DNA of 64,000 nt from DASRIA01 sp963724065 (GCA_963724065.1 CAVRTB010000002.1:186001-250000), one strand, 5' to 3'; shown: positions 1 to 9,198, counted from the stretch's first letter. A program made the numbers and translations. Notes: generated from the sequence alone by a model not told the origin.

Positions 1-1302
1 CAGGTAGATCTCGGAGAAGGTCGGGAAAGGCTGGATCGTGTCCTTGAAGACGTCGAGCGGCACGCGCGCGCGAACCGCCAGCGTGGCCTGGCCGAGCCAC
101 TCGCTCGCCTCCGGGCCGACCGCGTAGGCGCCCGTCAGGCGCTCGCCGTCGGAGACCAGCGTGAGGAAGCCGGCGTCCTCGTAGTCGCGGTGGTACGTCG
201 ACATGCGCGGCACGCTGTCGATCGACACGGTGACGGTCGTCGGGCCGTCGCCCACGCCCACGGACGCGGCCTGCGGGTCCGTGAACACGACGCGGGGGAC
301 CGCCTCGTAGTTGGCGTGCGCCTCGTGCCCGAGGATGTTCGCCGCCGCGATGCGGCCCTGGTACTTGCCCACGTACGTCAACGGCCAGATGTTGGTGACG
401 TCGCCGATCGCCCACACGTTCTCACCCGCGGACATCCGGTCGTCGACCTCGACGGCGCCCTTGTCGGTCTGGATGCCGATGGTCTCGAGGCCGATGCCCT
501 CGCCGCGCGGCTTGCGCCCCGTTGCGACCAGCAGCTTGTCGCCGCGCAGCACCTTGCCGTCGGGAAACGCGAGCTCGTAGCCCTCGCCGTGGCGGCGCGC
601 CGCCTTCGCGAACTGCCCGAAGTGAAACTCGATGCCGTCTTTTTCGAGCGCTCCCTGGAGCGCCTCGCCCAGCGGCCGCGGCTCGCGCGCGAGCAGGTGC
701 TCCGCGCCCTCGACGAGGGCGACCGAGCCGCCCATGCGGGCGACCGCCTGGGCCATCTCGACGCCGACCGGCCCGCCGCCGAGGACCAGGAGCCTGTTCG
801 GGACCTCCTTCATACCCGTGGCCTCGCGGTTGGTCCACACGCCCTCCAGCTCGGGCAGACCATCGATCGGCGGGATCACCGGGTCCGAGCCGGTAGCGAT
901 CACGATGTGCTCGCAGGTGTAGGTGTCGTCGCCCACGGCGACCGTGCCCCGGCCGGCGATGCGCCCCGTGCCGCGGATCAGGGCGATGCCCGTCTCCTTC
1001 AGCCACTCGGCCGCGCTCGCGTCGTCGTAGTCGCTGACCATGTAGTCGCGCCATTTCAGCGCCTCCACGGGGTCGAGGTCGCCGGTCACGGCCTCGCGCG
1101 CACCGGGCGCGCGGCGGGCATCGGACAGCGCCTCGCCCGGACGCAGCAAGGTCTTCGAGGGCATGCAGGCCCAGTAGGAGCATTCGCCCCCCACCAGCTC
1201 GCGCTCCACGATCGCGACGCGCAGGCCGCCTTGGGCCAGCTCGTTGGCGCAGTGCTCGCCAGGGGGCCCCGCACCCAGCAGGATCACGTCGTAGTCGCTC
1301 AC
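1..1302 (-). CDS. FAD-dependent pyridine nucleotide-disulfide oxidoreductase, 3' end cut by window
   Basis: Flavoprotein of the dihydrolipoamide dehydrogenase / mercuric reductase superfamily. The 434 residues visible include the N-terminal FAD Rossmann motif GAGPPG (residues 10-15), a redox-active CxxxxC pair (C41, C46 in GGECSYWAC) and a second GGGPVG nucleotide-binding motif near residue 173. Only the last few dozen residues lie outside the window. The GTG start overlaps the stop of the upstream glycosidase by 4 bp (GTGA), so the two are probably translationally coupled. The C-terminal HPTxSE signature of the family reads FPTFSE (residues 426-431): the usual acid-base His is Phe while Glu431 is kept. 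The physiological substrate is unknown. Confidence 0.9.
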   Translation of the reverse strand, partial: MSDYDVILLGAGPPGEHCANELAQGGLRVAIVERELVGGECSYWACMPSKTLLRPGEALSDARRAPGAREAVTGDLDPVEALKWRDYMVSDYDDASAAEWLKETGIALIRGTGRIAGRGTVAVGDDTYTCEHIVIATGSDPVIPPIDGLPELEGVWTNREATGMKEVPNRLLVLGGGPVGVEMAQAVARMGGSVALVEGAEHLLAREPRPLGEALQGALEKDGIEFHFGQFAKAARRHGEGYELAFPDGKVLRGDKLLVATGRKPRGEGIGLETIGIQTDKGAVEVDDRMSAGENVWAIGDVTNIWPLTYVGKYQGRIAAANILGHEAHANYEAVPRVVFTDPQAASVGVGDGPTTVTVSIDSVPRMSTYHRDYEDAGFLTLVSDGERLTGAYAVGPEASEWLGQATLAVRARVPLDVFKDTIQPFPTFSEIYL

Positions 1303-3182
1303 GAACCCAACCTCGCTCTCGCCTCGTCGACTTCCCGCGCAGCCGTGATCAAGCCTATGTGGCTGAACGCCTGCGGGAAGTTACCGAGCAGCTCGCCGCG
1401 GCCGGTGTCGATCTCCTCCGCCAGCAGGCCGATGTCGTTCGCATACCCGGCGAGCTGGTCGAACAGCTCCTCGGCGCGCTCCAACTCGCCGGCCTTGGCG
1501 AGGCACGACACGAGCCAGAAAGAGCAGATCACGAACGTGCCCTCCTCGCCCTGGAGGCCGTCGGGGTTGACCCCCTCGCTCGCGTTTCGATAGCGCAGCA
1601 CGAGGCCGTCCTCGGTGAGGTCGCGGGCGATCGCGTCGATCGTCGAGCGCATGCGTGGATCGTCGGCGGGGAGGAATCCGAGGATCGGCATCAGCAGCTG
1701 GGCCGCGTCGAGCTCGTCGGAGTCGAACGACTGCGCGTACGCCTGCCGCTGCTCGCTCCAGCCGCGCTTCAGGATCGCCGCGCGCACGCGGTCGCGCTCC
1801 TCGGCCCATGCCTCGGCCTTGGCGTAGCCGCCGAGTGCGGGGGCGAGCTTGACCGCGCGGTCGAGCGCGGTCCAGCACAGGACCTTCGAGGAGAGGTGAT
1901 GGCGCGGCTCGCCGCGCATCTCCCACATACCGGCGTCCTGGCGGCGCCAGCCCTCGGCCGCCGCGTCGGCCAGCTCGGCCACGAACTCCTGGATCTCGGG
2001 GTGCAGCTCGCCGAGGCGCTCCTTGTAGACGTAGAGGGTGTTGAGCAGCTCGCCGTACACATCGAGCTGGGTCTGGCCCCAAGCGCCGTTGCCGACCCGC
2101 ACGGGACGCGAGTCGCGCCAGCCGCGCAGGTGCGGGAGCTCGCGCTCGGTGAGATCGTGCTCGCCGCCGATCCCGTACATGATCTGGAGCGAGCCGCCCT
2201 TCACGCGCCCGCCCGCTGCGCTCGTCATGAAGGAGACGAAGTTCTCGGCCTCATCCGAGCAGGCACCGATGTACAGCGCCTCGAGCGTGAGGCTCGCGTC
2301 CCTGATCCACGCAAACCGGTAGTCCCAGTTGCGCTCGCCGCCCTCGTCCTCGGGCAGCGAGGTCGTCGCGGCCGCGACGATCGCGCCGGTGGGCCGGTAG
2401 GTGAGGCCCTTCAGCACGCGCGCGCTGAACCGCACGAGGTCCTTGTGCGGGCCCTCGTAGACGTCGTGCTCGGCCTCCCAGGAGCGCCAGCCCTCGACCG
2501 TATCGGCGATGCGCGCGGCGACCTGGTCCGCGGGCGTTGGCTCGACTTCGGAAGCCTCGACCGACGCCCAGCGCAGCGCGAAGCCCGCGTGCTCGCCTTC
2601 AGCGAGCGTGAAGACCGCGTGCATCGTCGCGTCGCGCACGTTGACCGAGACCCCGGCCGTCACGGCGATCCGGGACGGGCCGCCGAACGTGCGCCCGCCG
2701 TCGTCGGTGGGCCGGAAGAGCGGTCGCACGAGGCCGTACTCCGGCCGCGGCGCCAGCTCGAGCAGCAGCTCCACCGAGCCCGACACGCACTCGACCGAGC
2801 GCAGCACCTCATGGGGTGGCGACACGCCGAGGTCGTGACCGCGCTGACCCGGCGCGAACGCCAGCGCGTCGGTCAACCGCACGACGCCGGACTTGGTGGT
2901 GAACGTGGTCTCGACGACGAGCGTGCCCGGAAGGTACCGGCGCTGCGTCGTGAACGATTCGGCCGGCCGAATCGACCAGTGACCTGCCTCGGGGTCGAGG
3001 ATCCTCGCGAACAGCGCGGGGCTGTCGAAGCGGGGAACGCACAGCCAGTCGATCGAGCCGTGGGTGTCGACCATCGCGGCTGAGTGGCAGTCGGACAACA
3101 TGCCGTAGTCCGCGATCGGGCGAAATGCCTCGAGGGACGCGAGTGGGTTTGCTGGGGCTTGAGTTGTGTCGATAGCGCTCAT
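1299..3182 (-). CDS. Glycoside hydrolase family 15 (glucoamylase/trehalase-like)
   Basis: About 627 residues, the usual size of bacterial GH15 proteins. An N-terminal beta-sandwich (IADYGMLSDCHSAAMV, IDWLCVPRFDSPALFARIL) leads into an (alpha/alpha)6 barrel with the family signatures RNWDYRFAWIRDASLTLEAL, GEPRHHLSSKVLCWTALDRA and the late GNFPQAFSHIGLI. Family members hydrolyse alpha-glucosidic bonds of glucans or trehalose; actinobacterial relatives include trehalases. No signal peptide is visible, so it is probably cytoplasmic. The ATG at 3182 (MSAIDT) is chosen; an in-frame ATG at 3200 is also possible and neither has a clear Shine-Dalgarno. Its stop overlaps the start of the disulfide reductase. 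Confidence 0.9.
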   Translation of the reverse strand: MSAIDTTQAPANPLASLEAFRPIADYGMLSDCHSAAMVDTHGSIDWLCVPRFDSPALFARILDPEAGHWSIRPAESFTTQRRYLPGTLVVETTFTTKSGVVRLTDALAFAPGQRGHDLGVSPPHEVLRSVECVSGSVELLLELAPRPEYGLVRPLFRPTDDGGRTFGGPSRIAVTAGVSVNVRDATMHAVFTLAEGEHAGFALRWASVEASEVEPTPADQVAARIADTVEGWRSWEAEHDVYEGPHKDLVRFSARVLKGLTYRPTGAIVAAATTSLPEDEGGERNWDYRFAWIRDASLTLEALYIGACSDEAENFVSFMTSAAGGRVKGGSLQIMYGIGGEHDLTERELPHLRGWRDSRPVRVGNGAWGQTQLDVYGELLNTLYVYKERLGELHPEIQEFVAELADAAAEGWRRQDAGMWEMRGEPRHHLSSKVLCWTALDRAVKLAPALGGYAKAEAWAEERDRVRAAILKRGWSEQRQAYAQSFDSDELDAAQLLMPILGFLPADDPRMRSTIDAIARDLTEDGLVLRYRNASEGVNPDGLQGEEGTFVICSFWLVSCLAKAGELERAEELFDQLAGYANDIGLLAEEIDTGRGELLGNFPQAFSHIGLITAAREVDEARARLGS

Positions 3183-3284
3183 GCGCCTAGAGACTTGCAT
3201 CGCGGCCGATCGTTACGGGGAGGTTCGCGCCATGCTCGAAGCCTACGTCGACGGAGCCTGGGCGCGGCCTGTAACTTCGTCGGC

Positions 3285-3794
3285 ATGATCGTCGAGTTGC
3301 GAGGCGACCGCGTCCGCCTTCGCCCGGCCACCGAGGCCGACATCCCCGAGTTGACCGCCAAGGTCAACGCTCCGGATGTCTCGCGCTGGTGGGGCTCCTA
3401 TGACGAGGCGAAGATGCGCGAGGAGGTCAACGACCCCGGCATCACCGCCTGCTGGACCGTCGAGGTGGACGGCGAGGTCAGCGGCCTCGTGGAGGTCACC
3501 GAGGAGCGCGACCCCGACTATCCGAGCGTCGCGCTCGACGTCTTCGTCGCCGCTCCCCTTCATGGGCGGGGGTTCGGCGCCGACGCGCTGCGCACGATCC
3601 TCCGTCACATGTTCGAGGAGCACGGGCACCACCGCGCCACCATCGATCCGGCCGTCGATAACGAGCGCGCGATCCGCAGCTATGCGCGCATCGGCTTCCG
3701 GCCCGTCGGCATCCTGCGCCGCGCCGAGCGCGCCCCCGACGGGCACTGGCGCGACGCGCTGCTGATGGACATGCTGGCCGCCGAGCTGCGCTGA
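3285..3794 (+). CDS. GNAT family N-acetyltransferase
   Basis: A 169-residue acetyl-CoA-dependent acetyltransferase resembling the aminoglycoside 6'-N-acetyltransferase / RimJ-like group. It starts MIVELRGDRVRLRPATEADI, typical for this group. The acetyl-CoA loop is HGRGFGADALRTIL near residues 88-101, and IDPAVDNERAIRSYARIGF is the conserved late helix-strand that closes the fold. The start is placed at the ATG that begins the conserved domain; the frame stays open upstream but that part has no homologous look. It is convergent with the antiporter gene, only 6 bp apart. The acetyl acceptor cannot be read from the sequence. Confidence 0.88.
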   Translation: MIVELRGDRVRLRPATEADIPELTAKVNAPDVSRWWGSYDEAKMREEVNDPGITACWTVEVDGEVSGLVEVTEERDPDYPSVALDVFVAAPLHGRGFGADALRTILRHMFEEHGHHRATIDPAVDNERAIRSYARIGFRPVGILRRAERAPDGHWRDALLMDMLAAELR

Positions 3795-3800
3795 CGCCGG

Positions 3801-5039
3801 CTACATGCCGGGCTCGAGGCGCATCCCGGCGGGGACCTCGTGCGGCGTGTCGGCGGCCTCAGCGCGCGTGCCGCGCTGGAGGATCGAGAGCGACAGCGCC
3901 GGGAATATCAGGACCGACAGCAGGCCGGCGCAGATCAGCGCCGCGCCGGTCGCCTGGTCGAGCTCACCGAGCTCCATGCCGATCATCGAGGCAGCCACGA
4001 TGAATGGCAGCGAAGTGGCCTGAAGGAGGCCGGATACCACCGTATTACGCGCGCCGACGAGCGGGCGGTAGAGAATCGCGGGCAGGCCGCGCACGATCAG
4101 GAGCCCGGCGAGGAAGAGCGGTACCTGCACCATCGCGCTGCTCGAGGCGAACAGCGCATCGAGGTCGAAGCGCACGCCGCTCGTCACGAAGAAGACCGGG
4201 ATGAAGAAGCCGAACCCGGCCGCCTCGAGCTTGTGGCGGAACTCCGGGTGCGTCATCGCGCGGTCGCGGTCGATCACCGTGAGGATCACGCCGGCCGCGA
4301 ACGACCCGAGGATCACCTCGAGCCCGAGGCCCTGGGCGAGTGCCACGAATCCGACCATCAGGACGAACGCCGCCCGCACCCGGATCTGGGCGGTGGTGTC
4401 CTGGAGCCGCACGAGAGTCTCACTGATCCGCCGCGAGTGCTCGACCCGGCTCAGCGCGAGCGCCGCGAGCAGAACAGCGACCGCGAACCCGCCGAGCAAC
4501 ACGAGCTGGCTCGACGTGCTCGCCCCGTGGCGCGAGAAGAAGATCGAAAGCAGGATCACGGCGCCGAAGTCGGCGATCGTCGCGGCCGCGATCACGAGCT
4601 GGCCGAAGTTCGAGCCGATTTGCTTCTGGTCCTTCAGGACCGGGATCACGATCCCGAGCGATGTGGCGGACAAGATGATCGCGACGAGCAGCGGCGACTC
4701 GATGATGCCCGCGGCGCTGAGACCACCCGCCACAACGAGGCAGAGCGCGAACGACAGCACGAAGCCGGCGCTGGCGACAGCCAGCGCGCGCCCGCGCAGC
4801 CGGTCGACGTCGATCTCGAGGCCGGCCAAGAACAGCAGGAACGCGAGGCCGACCAGCGCGAGCACCTCGACGGGCGGGTCCTCCTGCACCCAGCCGAACA
4901 CGGCGGGACCGATCAGGATCCCGATCACGATCTCGAGCACGACCGACGGCACGCGCAGCTTCGGCGCGAGGCCGAGCGCAAAGGGCGCCACGAAAGCGGC
5001 GATCGCGATCAACAGGAGATTGGTGAACTCGAGCTCCAT
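3801..5039 (-). CDS. Cation/proton antiporter, CPA2 (Kef/Nha) type
   Basis: A 412-residue integral membrane protein with about 12 hydrophobic segments and no soluble C-terminal domain, matching a monovalent cation:proton antiporter-2 transport unit. Recognisable features are SVVLEIVIGILIGPAVFGW in an early helix, FLLFLAGLEIDVDRLRGRAL (the conserved FLAGLE/D signature), the helix-breaking SATSLGIVIPVLKDQ, and GSFAAGVILTVIDRD. Without the RCK/TrkA-N domain found in many Kef proteins, regulation by nucleotides is unlikely. The upstream intergenic region to the divergent SDR operon carries a perfect 12-bp inverted repeat. Confidence 0.88.
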   Translation of the reverse strand: MELEFTNLLLIAIAAFVAPFALGLAPKLRVPSVVLEIVIGILIGPAVFGWVQEDPPVEVLALVGLAFLLFLAGLEIDVDRLRGRALAVASAGFVLSFALCLVVAGGLSAAGIIESPLLVAIILSATSLGIVIPVLKDQKQIGSNFGQLVIAAATIADFGAVILLSIFFSRHGASTSSQLVLLGGFAVAVLLAALALSRVEHSRRISETLVRLQDTTAQIRVRAAFVLMVGFVALAQGLGLEVILGSFAAGVILTVIDRDRAMTHPEFRHKLEAAGFGFFIPVFFVTSGVRFDLDALFASSSAMVQVPLFLAGLLIVRGLPAILYRPLVGARNTVVSGLLQATSLPFIVAASMIGMELGELDQATGAALICAGLLSVLIFPALSLSILQRGTRAEAADTPHEVPAGMRLEPGM

Positions 5040-5094
5040 CGGGCCCCTAGTCAGCCCCGCCCGTCATGCGTTACGCACACCCACCCCACCAAGT

Positions 5095-5133
5095 GGGTCA
5101 CATCGACCATGACATGGGCGCTCGATGTGACCC
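5095..5133. promoter_or_regulatory. Perfect 12-bp inverted repeat in divergent promoter region (possible operator)
   Basis: GGGTCACATCGA (5095-5106) is repeated exactly as its reverse complement at 5122-5133, separated by 15 bp; similarity continues weakly outward on both sides. It lies in the 200-bp gap between the divergent antiporter and SDR-operon starts, where an operator would be expected. There is no T-run and no upstream gene end, so a terminator is unlikely. Operator function is inferred. Confidence 0.4.
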
Positions 5134-5240
5134 GGTTGGCGGGGGACGCGGGGGGGCGGTCCGGGTCGCCGGCGTGGCCGGTGTAACGGCAGCCGGGCGC
5201 CGGGCACTAACGCCGTGAAACCACGATCCAGGAGGAGCCG

Positions 5241-6086
5241 ATGACCGTCGCACCCACCGAGAGCCGACAGGTAGCGATGCCGGGAGTGAAGGGTAAGAAC
5301 GTGCTCGTCACCGGCGGTAGCTCCGGGATCGGCCAGGCGATCGCCGTGCGTTTCGCCGAGCATGGCGCGAACGTCGCGATCAACTACCTCACCACGCCGG
5401 ACGAGGCCGCCGACACCGAGCAGCAGGTGCACGCCTGCATCCACCGCGTGCGCGGCCACGGCGTGCAGGACGTGCTCGTGCAGGGCGACGTCTCCCGTGA
5501 GGACGACGTCGTGCGCATGGTGCAACAGACCGTCGACGGCCTCGGCGGCATCGACGTGCTCGTCAACAACGCCGGCATCCAGATCTCGCGCCCATCGCAC
5601 GAGCTCTCGCAGGCCGACTTCGAGAAGGTGCTCGGCGTCAACCTGCGCGGGTCCTTCCTGTGCGCGCGGGAGGCGATCAAGCGCTTTCTCGACGCTGGGA
5701 CGCCGGGCGCGATCGTCAACGTCTCGAGCGTCCATCAGCTGATCCCGAAGCCCGACTACCTCGGATACTCGGTCAGCAAGGGCGGCATGCAGAACCTCAC
5801 GCGCACGCTCGCGCTCGAGTACGCGGCCAACAACATCCGCGTGAACGGCATCGGCCCGGGCGCGACGATCACTCCGATCAACCGCGCCTGGGTCGACGAC
5901 CCCGCCAAGGCGGAGCAGGTAACGCGCCACATCCCGCTGAACCGCGCCGGCACCGCGGACGAGATGGGCGGAGTCGCATGCTTCCTGGCGAGCGACGACG
6001 CCGCGTACATAACCGGCCAGACGATCTTCGTCGACGGCGGCCTGACCCTGTTCGCAGATTTCCGTGAGCCCTGGTCCTCGGAGTGA
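5241..6086 (+). CDS. SDR family oxidoreductase (glucose 1-dehydrogenase-like)
   Basis: A 281-residue classical short-chain dehydrogenase. NAD(P)-binding motif TGGSSGIG at residues 24-31, NNAG in the middle, and the catalytic set Ser163, Tyr176, Lys180 (YSVSK) are all present; the C-terminal GQTIFVDGGLTLF is the usual substrate-side ending of the glucose/3-ketoacyl reductase group. A strong Shine-Dalgarno (AGGAGG) precedes the ATG. It is the first gene of a tight operon: the next start (GTG) overlaps its stop by 4 bp. With a GMC oxidoreductase two genes downstream, a role in oxidising a sugar or polyol is plausible; the substrate is not shown. Confidence 0.9.
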   Translation: MTVAPTESRQVAMPGVKGKNVLVTGGSSGIGQAIAVRFAEHGANVAINYLTTPDEAADTEQQVHACIHRVRGHGVQDVLVQGDVSREDDVVRMVQQTVDGLGGIDVLVNNAGIQISRPSHELSQADFEKVLGVNLRGSFLCAREAIKRFLDAGTPGAIVNVSSVHQLIPKPDYLGYSVSKGGMQNLTRTLALEYAANNIRVNGIGPGATITPINRAWVDDPAKAEQVTRHIPLNRAGTADEMGGVACFLASDDAAYITGQTIFVDGGLTLFADFREPWSSE

Positions 6087-6988
6087 GCGTCTTGCCGCCC
6101 ACAACCGCACCCGCCGCGACGAGCGCCTCCGAGCGCTGGTGGCCGTCGCCCTTCGGCGCCGAGGACCAGCTCGGGATGCTCAACCACATCGGCGAGGCGA
6201 AGCGCCTGGAGGCGATGTCGCTGGTGCGACAGGGGCGGCTGTACGACCTCAGCCACATCCTCGATGAGAGTGCCCCCGTGTTCCCCGGCAGGTACTTCCG
6301 CCAGACGCTCGTGACCACGGCGCACCACGTGAACATGCGCGAGGGGACGAGCGCGAACGACGTCAACTGGATGATCGAGAACGTCTCCGGCACGATGCAG
6401 ATCGGCACGCACCTCGACGCGCTCGCGCATCTCCAGATCGGCGACCGCGGCTACAACGGGTGGACGGTCGGCGAGCTGGCGGAAGGCCACGGCGTCTGCC
6501 GGCTCGGAGCCGAGACGATTCCTCAGATCGTGACCCACGGATGGCTGGTGGACGTCCCCACGACCCGCGGCGTGGAGCGCCTCGGGGTCGGGGACGTGAT
6601 CACCGTCGACGACCTCGCCGGGATCGAGCCGGACCCCGGCGACGCCGTCCTGTTCCACACGGGCTGGGGCGCGCGCTGGACCGACGCCGACGCCTACCTC
6701 GAGGGCGAGCCGGGCCCCGGCTACGACGTCGCGGACTGGCTCGTCGCGCGCGGCGTCGCGCTCACGGGCTGCGATACCTGGAGCTACGGGCCCGTGCCCG
6801 CGGAGGACCCGGAGCGTCCCTTCGACGTGCCGCAGATGCTCAACGTCAAGCACGGCGTGTTCATCGTCGAGAACCTCGACACGGCGGCGCTCGCCGCCGG
6901 CGGCGTGCGCGAGTTCGCCCTGATCCTCACCCATCCGAAGCTGCGTGGCGCCACAGGCGCCTGGACCGCACCGATCGCCCTCGTCTAA
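6083..6988 (+). CDS. Cyclase family protein (kynurenine formamidase-like)
   Basis: A 301-residue member of the cyclase (Pfam PF04199) family of metal-dependent hydrolases, which includes kynurenine formamidases and isatin hydrolases. The metal-binding motif HxDxxxH is clear at residues 110-116 (MQIGTHLDALAHLQI), and the fold continues through VLFHTGWGARW and GCDTWSYGPVPAEDPERP. The length is above the about 210 aa of minimal formamidases and fits the larger branch of the family. Its GTG start overlaps the SDR stop (GTGA). Substrate unknown; a lactone or amide of the neighbouring redox pathway is possible. Confidence 0.85.
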   Translation: MSVLPPTTAPAATSASERWWPSPFGAEDQLGMLNHIGEAKRLEAMSLVRQGRLYDLSHILDESAPVFPGRYFRQTLVTTAHHVNMREGTSANDVNWMIENVSGTMQIGTHLDALAHLQIGDRGYNGWTVGELAEGHGVCRLGAETIPQIVTHGWLVDVPTTRGVERLGVGDVITVDDLAGIEPDPGDAVLFHTGWGARWTDADAYLEGEPGPGYDVADWLVARGVALTGCDTWSYGPVPAEDPERPFDVPQMLNVKHGVFIVENLDTAALAAGGVREFALILTHPKLRGATGAWTAPIALV

Positions 6989-7009
6989 ACCTCCTGAGGA
7001 GATTTCAAC

Positions 7010-8587
7010 ATGAGCGACCACTACGACGTCATCATCATCGGGACCGGCGCGGGCGGCGGCACGCTCGCCCATCGCCTCGCCCCCACCGGCAAGCGCGTGC
7101 TGGTGCTCGAGCGCGGGGGCTACCTCCCGCGCGAGCAAGAGAACTGGGATGCGGCCGAGGTCTTTGGCAAGGAGCGCTACCTCTCCGGCGAGGAGTGGTT
7201 CGACAAGGACGGCAAGCCGTTCAAGCCACACCAGCAGTACTTTGTCGGTGGCAACACCAAGTTCTACGGCGCGATCCTCTTCCGGATGCGCGAGCGCGAC
7301 TTCGGCGAGGTGCGCCACCACGGCGGCGTCTCCCCCGCCTGGCCGCTGTCCTACTCGGACCTGGAGCCCTACTACGACGAGGCCGAGGCCCTCTACCACG
7401 TGCACGGCGAGCGCGGCGAGGACCCGACCGAGCCGCCGGCGTCGGGTCCGTTCCCGTATCCGGCCGTCAGCCACGAGCCGCGCATCCAGCAGCTGCACGA
7501 CGACCTCGAGCGGACCGGGCACCAGCCATTCCATCTGCCCGTGGGCGTGCTCCTCGACGAGTCCGACCGGGAGCGCAGCGCGTGCATCCGCTGCAACAAG
7601 TTCGACGGGTTTCCCTGCATGGTCGACGGCAAGGCCGACGCCCATGTCCTCTGCGTGCGGCCCGCGATCGCGCATGACAACGTCACGCTCGTCACGGGCG
7701 CGAAGGTCGAGCGCCTCGAGACGGACTCGAGCGGCCGTGCTGTGACCGGCGTCGTGGCGGAGCGCGACGGCGTGCGTGTCGTGTACTCGGCTGACGTCGT
7801 GGTCGTCTCCTGTGGCGCCGTCAACTCGGCCGCGCTGTTGCTGCGCTCGGCCAACGACCGCCACCCGGACGGGCTCGCGAACTCGTCGGGCGTCGTCGGG
7901 CGCCACTACATGGCGCACATCAACTCGGCGATGATCGCGCTCTCGAAGGAGCCGAACCCGACGAAGTTCCAGAAGACGCTCGGCGTCAACGACTATTACT
8001 GGGGGGCCGACGACTTCGACTTCCCGCTCGGGCACATCCAGATGCTCGGCAAGACCGACGGCGACATCCTCGCGGCCGGGGCGCCCGCATTCGCGCCGAA
8101 GTTCGCGCTCGACTGGATGGGCCGCCACGCGGTCGACTTCTGGCTGACGACGGAGGACCTGCCACGCGCCGAGAACCGCGTCAGCGTCGACCGCGGCGGC
8201 AACATCCACGTGCACTACTCGAACGTCAACGAGGAGGGCCACCGCCGGCTGCTGGGCAAGCTCAAGGGCCTGCTCACCCACCTCGGCATGCACGAGCGGC
8301 TGATCCCGAACACGCTCGTGCGCGACCAGCGGATCCCGATCGCGGGCGTCGCGCACCAGTGCGGCACCGTGCGCTTCGGAGAGGACCCCGCGACATCCGC
8401 GCTCGACGTCAACTGCGGCGCGCACGATTTGGACAACCTCTACGTCGTCGACACGAGCTTCTTCCCGTCGAGCAGCGCGGTGAACCCGGCGCTCACGGCG
8501 ATCGCCAACTCGCTGCGTGTCGGCGACCACCTCGCGGGGCGCCTCGGGGCGCCTGCCGCCGACACGCGAGAGGCGGTGCCGGCATGA
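7010..8587 (+). CDS. GMC family FAD-dependent oxidoreductase
   Basis: A 525-residue glucose-methanol-choline oxidoreductase. The N-terminal FAD motif IIGTGAGGGTLAHRL lies at about residues 8-22. The C-terminal catalytic region contains His449 (VAHQCGT) and Asn492 (SSAVNPALTAIANSL), the His-Asn arrangement seen in many GMC enzymes. A good Shine-Dalgarno (GAGGAG) lies 8 bp before the ATG. There is no secretion signal. It forms one operon with the SDR and cyclase genes upstream and the small membrane protein downstream, whose ATG overlaps its stop. It probably oxidises a sugar, alcohol or lactol. Confidence 0.92.
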   Translation: MSDHYDVIIIGTGAGGGTLAHRLAPTGKRVLVLERGGYLPREQENWDAAEVFGKERYLSGEEWFDKDGKPFKPHQQYFVGGNTKFYGAILFRMRERDFGEVRHHGGVSPAWPLSYSDLEPYYDEAEALYHVHGERGEDPTEPPASGPFPYPAVSHEPRIQQLHDDLERTGHQPFHLPVGVLLDESDRERSACIRCNKFDGFPCMVDGKADAHVLCVRPAIAHDNVTLVTGAKVERLETDSSGRAVTGVVAERDGVRVVYSADVVVVSCGAVNSAALLLRSANDRHPDGLANSSGVVGRHYMAHINSAMIALSKEPNPTKFQKTLGVNDYYWGADDFDFPLGHIQMLGKTDGDILAAGAPAFAPKFALDWMGRHAVDFWLTTEDLPRAENRVSVDRGGNIHVHYSNVNEEGHRRLLGKLKGLLTHLGMHERLIPNTLVRDQRIPIAGVAHQCGTVRFGEDPATSALDVNCGAHDLDNLYVVDTSFFPSSSAVNPALTAIANSLRVGDHLAGRLGAPAADTREAVPA

Positions 8588-9042
8588 TCGCCACGGTCGC
8601 GTCCAACGTCGGAAAGGGGCTAGCTGCGGGACTCGCCGGGACCGCCGCGATGACAGTCTCGAGCACGCTGGAGGCCAAGCTGCGAAAGCGCCAGTTCTCG
8701 AACGCCCCCGCGAAGGCCGCCGAGAAGGTGCTCGGCATCGACCACTTCGAGAGCCCGCGGGCCGAGAGCCGCTTCTCGAACCTGGTGCACTGGGGCTACG
8801 GAACCGGCTGGGGCGCCGTGCGCGGTCTGCTCGGGTCAACACCGCTGTCCCCGAAGGCCGCGACCGCCGCACACGGCGCCGCAGTCTGGGGCCAGGCCGT
8901 GGTGATGCTCCCGACGCTCGACGTCGCGCCGCCGATCAACATGTGGGAAAGGGAGGACATCGCGATCGACGTGCTCCACCACGCCGTGTACGCGACCGCC
9001 ACGGGCATCGCGTACGAGCTGTTGAGCAACGGACGCAACTAG
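8584..9042 (+). CDS. Small membrane-associated protein, unknown function
   Basis: A 152-residue protein not assigned to a named family. It opens with a hydrophobic glycine/alanine-rich segment (VGKGLAAGLAGTAAMTVSS, residues 8-26) that could be a membrane helix. A charged stretch follows, then two more moderately hydrophobic segments (GYGTGWGAVRGLL; AAVWGQAVVMLPTL) and a final HHAVYATATGIAYELL. The start is the ATG overlapping the GMC stop (ATGA), which makes it the fourth gene of the operon. Proteins of this build can act as membrane anchors for soluble oxidoreductases; here that is only a suggestion from position. Confidence 0.75.
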   Translation: MIATVASNVGKGLAAGLAGTAAMTVSSTLEAKLRKRQFSNAPAKAAEKVLGIDHFESPRAESRFSNLVHWGYGTGWGAVRGLLGSTPLSPKAATAAHGAAVWGQAVVMLPTLDVAPPINMWEREDIAIDVLHHAVYATATGIAYELLSNGRN

Positions 9043-9198
9043 CTGGATCCGAGCCGCCAGCGCGGCGGCATCCGCTGCGCTTGCGGAGCAGCGAATCCGC
9101 GGTCGGCCCCTCGGTTCTTAGCGAAGCGTTATCCCGTTCTCACGGAATCTTGAGACGCGCCTGGTTGTCTCGGACATCCGCAATCGAGAGGAGTCACG

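Noticed and set aside
190..1593. Plus-strand 467-codon frame at the left end
   Set aside because: Antisense to the disulfide reductase, which shows FAD motifs and the CxxxxC pair.
3084..3284. Upstream extension of the GNAT gene
   Set aside because: The 67 codons have no GNAT similarity and overlap the start of the GH15 gene; the ATG at 3285 begins the domain.
5756..8872. 1038-codon open frame on the minus strand over the SDR-cyclase-GMC operon
   Set aside because: Arginine/valine-rich shadow of GC-rich plus-strand genes that have clear catalytic motifs and operon overlaps.
9043..9198. Possible riboswitch before the stress-protein gene
   Set aside because: Only small GC-rich hairpins; no conserved riboswitch core recognised.
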